Origin: Vigna angularis
Lineage: Eukaryota; Streptophyta; Magnoliopsida; Fabales; Fabaceae
Length of the DNA: 64,000 bases
Direction of reading: 5' to 3'
Assembly: GCF_016808095.1 (NCBI RefSeq)
Contig: NC_068979.1
Span: forward strand, 16,584,501 to 16,648,500
Part shown: positions 46,894-57,610 of the stretch, piece after piece
Layout of the letters: each line of letters begins with the position of its first letter
Position numbering within the stretch: position 1 is the first letter of the stretch
Made by a program: the position numbers and the translations under genes
Notes under the pieces: generated by a model
Told to the model about the DNA's origin: nothing
The model's input: only the letters and a program-made list of their open reading frames with translations
Database searches by the model: none

Positions 46894-48224
46894 TGATAAA
46901 CAAACTTTTGATCCCCGAAAACGAAGTCAAAAACTTGTTAAGACCTTGGCAAGTGTAACCGAATCGTATCAAGTAATAAAATTGGTAAGACCAAGTATTG
47001 TTTTCCCAAAGGACTCACGGCCTAGACATTTATGTGATTTGTTGATTATCTAAGACTTGTAAAACCAATTCTTTGAGATTTTAAATGCAAATTACTAAAA
47101 AGTAAATATGAATGCATGTATTGATCAATGGAAAAGAATAAGCAAAACACGTGATTTGAATTATATGAATGATTATGTTGTTGGGGTTTATCAATTTCAT
47201 CCTATCCACTCTCATGTATTCAAGAATTCACCTGTCTTCAATAATGTTAATGCCACTTTCTAATTTACCTTAAACCCGATGTCTCGGGGAAGAAAGCCCA
47301 ATCCTAATCTCTAGTTTACAATGTCTTGTCTCCCTAACAATTATTCATGCATTACATAGCACAAAAGCTTAAAGGCAGCCAACCATCATATTCCTATGTC
47401 TAGGTTTATACTACTATTGGGAGAGATTCCCCAGATCTAGATTTCCCCGTATGTGTCCATAACGACAAAATCAATAATCATGCAATAGAATGAGTTAAAC
47501 AAAACATGCATTGAGCAAAGAGGAAGAACCGTAACAATTAATGAAAGAAAGCATATATATTAAAGAACCAATTCAATACATGAGAGTTTCAAAGGTTTAC
47601 ATTGATTCCCCAACAACAATAAAGGTTTAGTTCACCATATTCATGGTGAAACTAGATGAAAAACAATGAAAGAATGAAATATAGAACCCTAGAATTTGAA
47701 GAATGCAGCTTGAGCATCCAAAATCCTCCTCCAAGGGGTGAAAAAGTGTGTTTTTGCTTCGTTCTAGCCAAAGAGGCTTGACCTAGGTCGACTAAAACTT
47801 TATATATTATTGTAAAAATTACAAAAATGTAAGTCCAAGCCCATAAAAATGGTGCTCAGCGGTAAATACCGCTCAGCGTTAAGCGCGACACTTCAGATTG
47901 ACGCTCAGCTGCATTTGCCCCTCAACGATGACTACGGGATCAAGAACGCCGCTCAACGGTAATTTCCGCTGAGCGGTACTTGCATCTTCTATTTTTGTGC
48001 ACTTTTCACTTCCTTTTCTGATTCCAACTTCTTCCTACTTCACTTCTTTCATCCAATTAATCTTAAAACCTGCAAAAACAAGGACAACCAAGCATAAAAC
48101 CCATCCAACTCTCTTATTTCAAAAACATAAACAAAAGCATGATTCCAAGCTAGTTTCTAAGTCATAAAGGTTGTCTTTAAGGTCAATTTTAAGTAGAAAA
48201 ACAACAGTTTTTCAACTATTATCA
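46894..48224 (-). repeat. A4 5' LTR (1331 bp)
   Basis: On +, TGATAAACAAACTTTTG...CAACTATTATCA. More diverged than the A2 and A3 LTRs. CCGCTNAGCGG-type sites near 47853-47878 and 47950-47980. Confidence 0.82.
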
Positions 48225-48271
48225 AGGACAACCAAAATTCTAAGTTTGGGGTTGTGATAACTGTTGAAACA
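48225..48271 (+). repeat. Stub of another + strand Athila element
   Basis: Pre-polypurine sequence, AAGTTTGGGGTTG, and the first 15 bases of an LTR (TGATAACTGTTGAAA), then abrupt change at 48272. Confidence 0.7.
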
Positions 48272-48930
48272 CGTGAGACTGGACGCTTGCATTCGAGCTT
48301 GATTGTGGAGTACTCAAAACCCTCATATTGGGGCAGAACTAATTCAATCTTGCTAGGGTTATGTGGTTTGTGATGGGAAACATTGCTAACATCAACGTTC
48401 GGCAAGGTGGCATAGTTGGCAGCTCGGTCGACGCTGGATTACACCAGAGAAGCCATTGCGGGCTGTTTCGTGCGCGGCGTAGGGTTTCACCTTTTGTGCC
48501 CCCATCGAAGAGATAGAGAAAAAGTTACCTGACCTACATAAGTGACGGAGGAAGATAATGAGTGGTAACCGGGGATAACGGTTATGAAGAAAGATCGGCG
48601 AAAGAATCTGAAAGGTGTTGAGAAATTTGAACAAGAAGGGTTAAGGATAAGGGAAGCTGAGAAGAAAAGAAAGAAAAATGAAGACTATGCAAGGAAACAT
48701 AAAGAAATAAAAAAAGGAAAGTCGCAAAACTTTAATACTTAGAGACGATTTACCTAAAAAACCCTGAAAAACTAATTTAAAATAAGAAATAAAAAAAGTT
48801 TAGTTAAACCGCCAAAAATTTTATTTTTAAAAAGAAATTAAAACTTAACTGGGGTTTTTATTAAATCCGCCGAAAGTTAATAGAGGTTTTTGAAACTGCA
48901 AATAAACCTTTACTGTATATTTTTGTAGTG
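48272..48930 (+). mobile_element. CACTA-like remnant, right end
   Basis: Ends with TATATTTTTGTAGTG at 48930 (inverse of the CACTACAAAAATATA terminus common in legume CACTA elements), preceded by GGCGGTTT-type subterminal motifs and inverse copies (48810-48890). The inner part 48272-48456 reads on minus as an open stretch starting MASLV with one stop, containing PNVDVSNVSHHKPHNPSKI. This may be a captured exon that I cannot identify. Confidence 0.5.
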
Positions 48931-49476
48931 AGTTAGAATTTGGGATAGTAATGAATAAATAAGTTGGAAATATTAATATAAATATATTATATAGCGTAAA
49001 TGATATTGTTTGAACTAAGCAGAATCAAGTCTTAAAAATCAAAAAATAGGTTAAGGTAAAGAAATTGTTGATATCAGATTGGTGATGTGTGATTTATTTT
49101 AATAGGTTAAAATCATGAGAGAAAAAAATAAGTAAAATTGAGACGAGAATTTAAAAGTAATAAATTAATTATATTTATTCTATGAATTGAGTTTGTTGAT
49201 TACACCTTTACTTTATGTTATACTTTTGTCCTGTATGTACTAAGAAAAAGAAAACCAACTATATTCTTTACAACTTCTTGAAAGAGTCTTGCTAGTGTGA
49301 GATGTCATATCCTTAAATATGCGTACATCTTTTTATTTTACCTATGACTACCTTAAAAACTCTAGGTACTTATTTAAAATTTTCTTATACTACATGCTTG
49401 TTTTCAGTATTAAATTGACACTATCATCCACCTTTAATTTTACGAAGGGCAGAAATATTTTACGAATTTCAGCTGT
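48931..49476. other. AT-rich interval, nothing recognised
   Basis: Non-repetitive-looking AT-rich DNA between two CACTA elements. No ORF, RNA or terminal repeat recognised. Confidence 0.5.
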
Positions 49477-50029
49477 ACACACTAGTGCAAAACAGGGTTA
49501 AGAAAGTGGGTCATATGTTTCGGTTGTTAAAGAACCGAAGCATATGTAAAGGCAGTGGCATTTTTGCAATTTTAACAAACTTATACGCCTCGATTGTAAG
49601 GGAACCGAAGCATAAAAATAAAATTACCTCGATTAAAAGCGAAACCGAGACATAATACTTTGCTCACTTTTTGAAATTGTCCTACTGCCTCAGTTATATG
49701 ACCAATAGAGGCAGAAAGGTTCTGTCCGAGAGGGGGTAATTTACCCTAATAAGAGGAAATCCCTTCGCCTTAGGTATTCTTTCTCCATATTTCATTTCTT
49801 TTTTCTCTTTCGAAATCCAGAAGTTTCTGCGGCGAACGTAGTGAGGCATGACAACCGCGACGAGGAACGATGCTCATGAGCGCCGCTTCGGGTAGCTGCT
49901 TCGGGTTTTCGGTAGTTGTGACCGTCGGCGGAGAGCTTTGCTTGGAGCCGTTGGAGTATGCAGTGAGGTTGATACAGAATGCAAGGAGTTAGGTGAGCGA
50001 GGAGTATGTTCACTCGGTGATTGGTCCCA

Positions 50030-50437
50030 CTCATCATTCTCCTTCGGAACTCAACCAGGACGTAGAGAGAGTGGATCATTCCCTGCACCAAATACCCCAA
50101 AATCCATGTCTTGAGAGGCACGCTCGGCTCCTCCGTAGCGCTCTGCCACAGCACCGACGCATCGATCACGAGAAACGCCATGTTCCACAGGATGTCCACT
50201 GCCACCACCGGCCGCGAGTACACCCACTCGCTCTATCGCTCCTCCACCTCGGCCGTGGCTGCTTCCCGCACGCGCACTGAAGCCTCTCCCAAGACGTCGC
50301 CTGCTCGCACGTCGGAAGAACCTCGTCACTGTTCGTAGTGGGGCACGGCGGGTGACGTGGTGGCTTTGTGGGAGGAATGGCACCGGGTCCACCGGCACGA
50401 CTGAAGCTGGAGAAGATTCTTCAGTAGAGTTTCGCAT
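50030..50437 (-). pseudogene. Captured fragment of a RING-type E3 ligase-like gene
   Basis: From ATG 50437 the minus strand encodes a Ser/Pro N-terminus, FRRASRRRLGRG, then after a frame change near 50290 VREAATAEVEER, a stop, SEWVYSRPVVAVDILWN, VPLKTWILGYLVQGMIHSLYVLVEFRRRM. This matches the membrane-proximal N-terminal part of plant E3 ligases of the At4g11680/At1g12760 type, with two predicted membrane helices. The RING domain is absent. It lies inside a CACTA element, so it is best read as transduplicated host sequence. The family assignment is from memory of its pattern, not a search. Confidence 0.65.
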
Positions 50438-50696
50438 TTGGTTTGTGAGATTTTGTTTTGATTTGTTGAATTGAATCTCAGAAGGATCTTTTGAATAGTT
50501 CACACAGAAGCTTTGGAATCAGAAGAAAAAAAGATTGGTTTGATTTGGTGTTTAAATTGAATTTGAATTTTCTCTCTCTTTAGTTTGAATCACAATTATT
50601 ACCTGATTCATGATATATAGAAAGTGATGATTTCAATTTAAGATATTGTCTCTTGTTGTTGGTATAGTTTCTTATAAGCTATATTTCTTCTAGACA

Positions 50697-50988
50697 GTAA
50701 AGAGTTGAAGCATTTCCAAGCTCTTGTTGAAGCTCAATCTCCAAAGGTGATATTTCTGTTGTTCTTCGCTTTCTCATGTCGGACTCTCACATCCAAAGGT
50801 ACTTCGCTCCTCTTCCTTTTTTTTGTTCTTACCTATTTGTTTCTTTGCTTGCTTCCTTCGTACTAAAAATTTTGTTTGTTTTGTTTGTTTGTTTGGTCTG
50901 GTTAGCCATTGAAGGGTGATCAAGCTTCTATAATTAGAGGTGCTATTAACTTTGTCAAGGAGCTTGAGCATAGGCATAAGACCGAGGC
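50697..50988 (+). pseudogene. Captured bHLH-like gene fragment
   Basis: At 50906-50985 the + strand encodes PLKGDQASIIRGAINFVKELEH, which is helix 2 of group Ia plant bHLH factors (FAMA/bHLH94-96 type). Upstream pieces KHFQALVEAQSPK (50707-50746) and MSDSHIQR (50776-50799) resemble neighbouring parts of the same domain, out of order or split by intron-like sequence. Directly followed by subterminal repeats. Probably a second capture in the same element. Confidence 0.55.
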
Positions 50989-51261
50989 ATATAATTAGAG
51001 GAAAAAAAATAAACCCTTTTACTACCTCGGTTTAACAACAAACCGAGGCCAAAAGTCTAGCATAACAAAATAAAAAAGAAACACCCTCTACTACCTCGGT
51101 TGTATTTTAACCGAGGCAAAAGCATACATCTTTATACCTCGGTTCAGAACCGAGGCAAAAATCGGTAGACTTTTTACCTCGTCAGTATATACCTCGGTTG
51201 CAGAACCGCCGTTTATGAGCGAAAATAACTGTTGTCATTTCCCTTAACTCCACTAGTAACA

Positions 51262-51740
51262 TTGAATGGTTTATTTCTTTAAAATCGTTGGTCGAGTACA
51301 ACGTACAAAGGTCTCTCCTTGACTTTCTTTGCCACCAGCAGACATACCTCTAACAGATGAAGTAATGACTCCACTATAAACATTCAGCCATATGAATTAG
51401 CAGGCTTACTGTCAACGTCGCTCTAGTTTTCAACTGAGGGATCTTAGTCGGCAGCTTCAACCTCTGTGATGTCATTGCCAGATATCATTTACAACACCAG
51501 ACAACAACTCTGCTTCATTTTAATGGACAGGGTATTCTCTCTCTTTTTTTAATAAGTTTGGTGTAATTTTTTTTTTCACTTTGAGGATGCAATTCCATTT
51601 TATTTTGTAATTTATTTATAAAGAGAAAATTATAAGCTTTTTGTTTATTTAATTTTTTTTATTTAAAAAACACAATTGCAAATATTGAAATTTGTGAGGA
51701 TGAAAAAATTAGCATCCACGGCAACTTACAGGGAATATTA
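51262..51740. other. Interval with no recognised gene
   Basis: Some coding-like composition near 51300-51540 but no frame that I can assign; poly-T/A tracts at 51545-51670. Confidence 0.4.
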
Positions 51741-51773
51741 ACTGCCCCCACACATCACCACGAGGCTGTAGCA

Positions 51774-54700
51774 ATGGCAAATTCTGATCCACCTCCCCGA
51801 TCACCGTCTGCAGACCATCCTACTTCATCTAATATCGTAGACAAACCTGCAATCTTTAACGAATTTCTCAGATGGTATGAGGATCATCAGCACTCTGGTT
51901 CCACTACATCTGCATCTGTTGCACGTACAGGTACACCTTTTGTTGGTCTAACTCACTCCCTCGGACCTTGGGTCCTTGACTCAGGCGCCACAGATTATAT
52001 CACTGGTAACAAGTCCTTGTTTTCTTCCTTGTCATGTCCAGATAATTTACCCTCAGTAACAATGGCTGATGGGTCTAGAGTATCATCTCATGGTATTGGT
52101 ACTGTTAATATTTTTCCATCCATATCCATTCATCATGTACTTTATGTCCCTGGGTCTCCCTTCAACTTATTGTCCATTAGTTGTTTAACTCGTACTCTTA
52201 ATTGTGTTATTTCATTTACTAAAGATTCTGTTTGGTTGTAGGACCGGAGTTCGAAACACATGATTGGCACAAGATGTGAGTCTCATGGCCTTTATCATCT
52301 CCGCCCTTCTCCACATGTTGGCGTAGTCATGGAGTCACCATCCCTTCTTCATGCTCAGTTCGGTCATCCTAGTCTTGCCAAACTACAACAACTTGTCCCG
52401 AGGTTGTCCACATTATCCAGTTTGTCGTGTGAGTCTTGTTAGTTAGGGAAGCATACTCGTAGTTCCTTTCCCCGTAGTGTCTCACAACGGGCGTCGTCCC
52501 CCTTTTCATTGGTTCATTCTGACATTTGGGGACCTAGTCGTGTTAAGTCCATTTTAGGTTTTTCAGTATTTTCTTACCTTTATTGATGACTATTCTAGAT
52601 GTACTTGGTTGTTTTTAATGAAGAATCGTTCTGAGTTGTTTTCTATTTTCCAATCTTTTTTCAATGAAATAAAAACACAGTTTGGGGTGTCTATTCGAAA
52701 TTTACGTAGTGATAATGGCCGTGAATACCTTTCTCAACCGTTTAAACAATTTATGGCTTCTCATGGCATTCTTCACCAAACCTCATGTGCTTATACCCCT
52801 CAACAAAATGGGGTGGCTGAGCGCAAGAATAGACACCTTATTGAAACAACTCGTACACTTCTGATTCATGGTCAAGTACCCTCACGTTTTTGGGGTGATG
52901 CAGTTCTCACAGCATGTTATCTTATCAACCGCATGCCATCTTCCGTCCTAGATAACAAAATCCCTCATTCTATCTTATTTCCTCAAGACCCTCTGCATCC
53001 ATTACCTCTTCGAGTTTTTGGGTCTACATGTTTTGTTCATGATTTTAGACCTGGTCTTGATAAGTTATCTCCTAGGTCTCACAAATGTGTCTTCTTAGGA
53101 TTTCCACGGTCACAAAAGGGCTATAAGTGTTTTTCCCCTTCCCTTAATCGTCATTTTATCTCTGCTGATGTCACTTTTGATGAGTCTTCTTTTTACTTTT
53201 CACATCTATCTTCTAGTTCTGTACCTCTCCCTGTTACTGTTGATATTCCTCTTATCTGTGATCCTCTTGGTGATGCTCCACCCATTTTGTCTTCTCCTTC
53301 TTTAGACTCTCATTCACCACAGGATCATCCTTCACCTCCACCCCTTCAGGTTTATAGTCACCGTACTTGTCTCCCTCATGACTCACTTCCGGTGCTGCCT
53401 CATGTGTCTCCTCCGGCCCCAGCAACTGAGTCTGACTTGCCTATTGCCCTCCTTAAAGGTATACGCTCTACCCGTAACCCTTCCCCCCATTATACTGTTC
53501 TTAATTACCACATATTATCTCCATCTTTTTATACTTGTCTCTCATCCATTTCTTCTGTGTCAATTTCCAAATTTGTGGGTGATGCCTTAACTCATCCTGG
53601 TTGGCGTCAAGCTATGATGGATGAATTAAGTGCTTTACAGGAAAGTGGAACTTGGGAGCTTGTCCAATTACCATCTGGAAAGTCTGTTGTTGGTTGGAGG
53701 TGGGTGTATGCTATCAAGGTTGGTCCTGATGGCACAATTGATCGTCTGAAAGCTCGACTAGTTGCCAAAGGCTACACACAGATTTTTGGTTTGGATTATG
53801 GTGATACTTTTTCTCCAGTGGCAAAAATGACCTCTGTTCGCCTATTCATTTCCATGGCCGCTCTTCGACAATGGCCTCTTTACCAACTTGATGTCAAAAA
53901 TGCTTTCCTCAATGGTGATTTGCATGAAGAAATTTATATGGAGCAACCGCCTGGCTTTGTTGCTCAGGGGGAGTCATCTGGATTGGTATGTCATCTTCGC
54001 AAATCCTTATATGGCCTAAAACAGTCTCCTCGGGCCTGGTTTGGTAAATTCAGTTGTGTTGTTCAACAATTTGGTATGTCTCGCAGTGAAGCAGATCATT
54101 CAGTGTTTTATCGCCACTCGAGTGCTGGATGTATCTACTTAATAGTGTATGTCGATGATATTGTTCTCACAGGAAGCGACTATCTTGACATCTCTCAGAT
54201 GAAACAACACCTTTGTCATCATTTTCAAACCAAAGATCTTGGCAAACTCCGGTACTTTTTGGGTATTGAAGTAGCACAATCCAATGATGGTATTGTCATA
54301 TCTCAGAGGAAGTATGCGTTAGACATCTTGGAGGAAACAGGGTTAATGAACTGTAAATCTGTTGAGACACCTATGGACCCTAACATCAAACTCCTACCAA
54401 ATCAGGGGGAGCCTTTCTCAGATCCTGAACGGTACAGAAGACTAGTTGGTAAATTAAACTATCTTACTGTTACGCCTCTTGACATTTCCTTCGCAGTTAG
54501 TGTGGTGAGTCAATTTCTAAACTCCCCATGTGAAGACCATTGGGATGCAGTTGTTCGCATACTGAAGTATATTAAAAGATCACCTGGAAAAGGTTTGCTA
54601 TATGGCCCTAACAACGATACAAAAATCGTTTGCTATTCAGATGCTGATTGGGCTGGTTCCCCTTCTGATAGGAGGTCTACTTCTGGATATTGTGTCTCTA

Positions 54701-55104
54701 TTGGTAGCAACCTGATATCTTGGAAAAGTAAGAAGCAAAGTGTTGTGGCAAGGTCCAATGCAGAAGCAGAATATAGAGCTATGGCATCAGCTACTTGCGA
54801 GCTTGTGTGGCTTAAGCAATTGCTTAGTGAATTGAAATTTGGAGATGTCACTCACATGATACTTATATGTGATAATCAAGCCGCTCTCCATATTAGCTCT
54901 AATCCTGTCTTCCATGAGAGAACCAAACACATTGAAGTTGATTGTCATTTCATTCGAGAAAAAATCATATTTGGAGATATCAAGACTGAGTTTGTTAACT
55001 CAAGCAACCAGTTGGCAGACATATTCACTAAGTCCTTACGAGGACCTAGAATTGATTATCTTTGTAACAAGCTTGGAACATATGATTTATATGCTCCAGC
55101 TTGA
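51774..55104 (+). pseudogene. pol: Ty1/copia pol (PR-INT-RT-RNase H)
   Basis: Protease: WVLDSGATDYITG near 51970. Gag-pre-integrase: HAQFGHPSLAKL and CESC. Integrase core: HSDIWGP, RSDNGREY, NGVAERKN. RT: FSPVAKMTSVR, LDVKNAFLNG, catalytic YVDDI near 54148. RNase H: SDADWAGSP, AEAEYRAM, ADIFTKSL. Three lesions: TAG at 52239-52241, TAG at about 52439-52441 (both where a Gln codon fits), and a one-base insertion in a T run near 52560 that shifts the frame until the long ORF from 52609. From there to the stop at 55104 the frame is open. The mutated TVTPLDIS replaces the usual TVTRPDIS. Inactive as it stands. Confidence 0.9.
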
Positions 55105-55111
55105 GGGGGAG

Positions 55112-55270
55112 TGTTAGATGTTATGATGTGTGTTTCTGTTATTTGGGCTTAGTCTATTCTGTATTAAGGGCATTGGCCCATATCTTACAATATAAATAAA
55201 CTACCCTATGTGTATGCTAAACACACAAAGGGATATTTTCTCCCAATCTTCTCTATTTCTCATAACTTCA
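55112..55270 (+). repeat. Ty1/copia 3' LTR
   Basis: Starts TGTTAGATGTTATGATGTG right after the polypurine tract; TATA-like ACAATATAAATAAAC near 55188. The end is uncertain; I place it at about 55270. Confidence 0.55.
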
Positions 55271-55583
55271 ATGATAAAATTCAAGAAATCAAGAATCACA
55301 GTTGACTCACTCAAACACAATTTTAAACAAATATAGAAATATGACCTCCTTTTTATATATTTTTTTTGTAAATTTTAGTCTAATTTATATATTAATGTCA
55401 ACCTTCCCACAAAGCTATTTAGACATTTATTTAATAATTTTTCATGTATTGGGTAATAAGAAACTCAATAAAAATCGTAAGAGAAGAAAAAACTAACAGA
55501 AACCTGCATCAAAGAATCTCATGTGTTAGAGAAAAAATAAATTCAAAATATTGCTTATCTTTAATAAATTGAAACTTCATAAA
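55271..55583. other. AT-rich interval, nothing recognised
   Basis: No ORF or repeat boundary that I can support. Confidence 0.4.
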
Positions 55584-55765
55584 AGGGTTAAATATGTTTT
55601 TAGTCCCTCAAGTATCACGCGATTTTGGTTTTCGTCCCTCTTCCAAAGGTTTGTTCATTTTCATCATCTTCCTTAGACAACTCAAATTTTTAGTCCTCAA
55701 AAAGCAACGACGTTAATTTTTTCTGAAGTGGCTAACGGTATGCCACAACATTTTTGCTTTTTCTA
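55584..55765 (+). repeat. Legume dispersed repeat, one terminus
   Basis: GGGTTAAATATGTTTTTAGT followed by CCCTCAAGTATCACGCG and TTTTCGTCCCTCTTCC is a sequence I recognise from many legume genomes, probably one end of a DNA transposon (Mutator-like is my guess). The opposite end is not found here. Confidence 0.45.
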
Positions 55766-55769
55766 AACC

Positions 55770-56069
55770 GTGTCGATCTTTCCTTTCTACATCTTCACGC
55801 GAGGCTTCTCTTTCTCCCTTATTCATCTCCATTATCCTCCAACTCTCTTCATCGCTAGGCCTTCCCCTCTTCCTCCGTCTCCAACTAGTGGCAAATCTCT
55901 CCACACCGACCAGACTGGCACCAACATCTTCGACTCCGTCTTCATCGCTGGCGAGTACACTAACCTCCTCTACTCCCACGGCACCCACCTCACACGCCTA
56001 TCCATGCAGGAGGTCATCGCGACCGTCGTCTGCACGAAGCCCTTCCCCTTCGATCATCACAATGGATAA
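55770..56069 (+). pseudogene. Coding-like fragment, unidentified
   Basis: Open for 99 codons; the part SGKSLHTDQTGTNIFDSVFIAG followed by EYTNLLYSHGTHLTRL and VVCTKPFPFDHH has the texture of a conserved protein, with C-rich synonymous choice unlike the AT-rich surroundings. I do not recognise the family. Next to a transposon terminus, it could be captured host sequence. An overlapping frame (55888-56175) is Ser/Pro low complexity and not believed. Confidence 0.4.
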
Positions 56070-56374
56070 ACTGAATCTCCGTCTTCACCACCCCAATACT
56101 TTTTTTCAACCCTTAGAATTGTTCCTTCAACATCATTTCCAATTATGTGTAAAGAAAGCAATCTTGGGCTTCTAGGGCGAATGCGCTCCCGGCCCATGCA
56201 AATTCTTGTGTCACCAACAACACCATCATCTTGTACTGGAGTACACTGGAATGAGATGAATTTTCCAACGCCTTCTTTGGTGATACGGTACTGCAGTCCC
56301 GAAACCCCTGGTATCCGAGAACTTTAATTTTATGTCTTTGCATCTTAAACCAATGATATCGTTTTATTTAAGTC

Positions 56375-56489
56375 TTAATTAATCGAGTTATCACACAACT
56401 GTCTAGTGCCAAGAGTCTTCAGGGATACGATACTTGGTCTTACCATTTTATATTAATTATGCGATTTGGTACACTTGTCAATCCATCAA
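56375..56489 (+). repeat. LTR U5-like remnant
   Basis: GAGTCTTCAGGGATACGATACTTGG-type sequence (split here as GAGTCTTCAGGG and ACTTGGTCTTACC) and CACTTGTCAATCCATCA resemble the R/U5 end of Athila/Tat LTRs. No start is found. Confidence 0.45.
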
Positions 56490-56854
56490 CACTAGGCATA
56501 AGCTAGTTTTTGTATTTTTAGTTTCAAGTTTGTAATTACCTGTAGTCATAACTTAGTTAGATGAATTTGAAATTGCTTAGTTGTTTTTTAGTTGGTCTTA
56601 GTAGTATTAGGTTTGTTCAGATTTTATACATTCATTCTAATTGATAATTAGTAGATTAGTTTTAAACTTCAACTTTGCATAGTGAAATTTTGTATAATAA
56701 TTATTTGTATTGTTTTGAAGCTTTCTGCATTAATTTTTACCAATTCGAACTTGTTAGATAGCTTCTGTTACATTTCCTTTAGTTTAGTAATTCTTAATTC
56801 TGCATAGCTTTTAAATAGGCGTAGTTTTAGCAGATAGATTTTAGTGAATAGGTC

Positions 56855-57610
56855 TGATGTGGCTGTCGCGGCCCATCAAATTTGATGTGCATTAAGAATG
56901 CAGTATAGTGCTAGGAAGTGACTCCTAGGTCGTCTCTTAAGGACCAAATGTGGTTCGAGTCTTAGGTCAAACACGTAGTGGGGGGAGTTTTGAAAGTGTT
57001 TTTGTGATTAGAAGTGAACTAAATTAAATACAACCGAATATAAATGAAAGCATTAAAATGGAAACTACAACAGATAAATATCCAAATACAATTCAAGCGG
57101 TAAAAATGTAACTCTTGAGCTAAAACATTAAATGCACAATATTGTCATCTATCGTACACATTCACCACCAAAAAGAAGAAAATCATTTCAACATATAATA
57201 TAAAATATTTTAAGGTAAAAGAAATAAAAGAAAATAAAACTTCTCTACCATTAACCATGACCCATTCATCTACCAAAAGAATTTGAAATTGCAAATGCTT
57301 CTAAAAGAAAAATCATTTGTAGGCGTGACATGTTTGCTTTGGTTTCATTCAAAGAAAAAAAATTAAAAATGGGATACGTTTCCCTCTTCCAACATACATC
57401 TCCACTTCATTCTCCAAAGAAAACATGTGCTTTCTAGCAACCGTACTCCTACCACTTTTTGTCTTTTTCCTAAATTAAAAGTAAATGGAATTGTGCTATC
57501 CACATAAGCAAACTCGACACCTTTCACCCATGGGAGTCGTGCCTCTCCACTCCTTCTCCAAAACCACTTATGAAAAGACAAAATCAATGCAAGAAAGGGT
57601 CCCACTAAAT
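56855..57610 (-). repeat. X1 3' LTR, partial
   Basis: On + starts TGATGTGGCTGTCGCGGCCC; matches 60776-61417 to about 57472, then differs, and the TGATGAGTCAATATT start is missing. Right border approximate. Confidence 0.7.

Larger units (their letters stand above)
28761..48224 (-). mobile_element. Athila-like element A4, heavily interrupted
   Basis: Minus-strand pieces: the last six bases of a 3' LTR (28761-28766), 3' UTR, ORF3 split around a solo LTR, ORF3 leader split from its upstream part by another solo LTR, hairpin motif pair to 37574, then a gap filled by X2 and A3, and finally the primer site and 5' LTR (46825-48224). That the left and right pieces belong to one element is inferred from orientation and complementary content; gag and protease are missing. 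The left border is an inverted LTR-LTR junction with A0, probably a recombination product. Confidence 0.6.
49480..51258. mobile_element. Complete non-autonomous CACTA element, TSD ACA
   Basis: 5' end CACTAGTGCAAAACAGGG at 49480. 3' end at 51258 reads ACTAGTGGAGTTAAGGG on minus with one terminal mismatch. ACA on both sides (49477-49479 and 51259-51261). CCTCGGTT/AACCGAGG subterminal repeats at 49510-49710 and 51005-51220 match those of the CACTA at 3499-5342, as does the 3' end AACNGTTGTCATTT. No transposase; the interior holds gene-like fragments. Confidence 0.82.
51741..55270 (+). mobile_element. Ty1/copia element, 5' truncated
   Basis: Protease, integrase, RT and RNase H in copia order, then a polypurine tract (GAGGGGGAG, 55103-55111) and a short 3' LTR. 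The 5' LTR, primer site and most of gag are missing; the left border near 51740 is approximate. The clade looks Ale/Ivana-like but is not resolved. Confidence 0.8.

Noticed and set aside
57100..57610. Small minus ORF 57363-57605 as a gene
   Set aside because: Lies in the partial X1 3' LTR; no domain or conservation with the other LTR.
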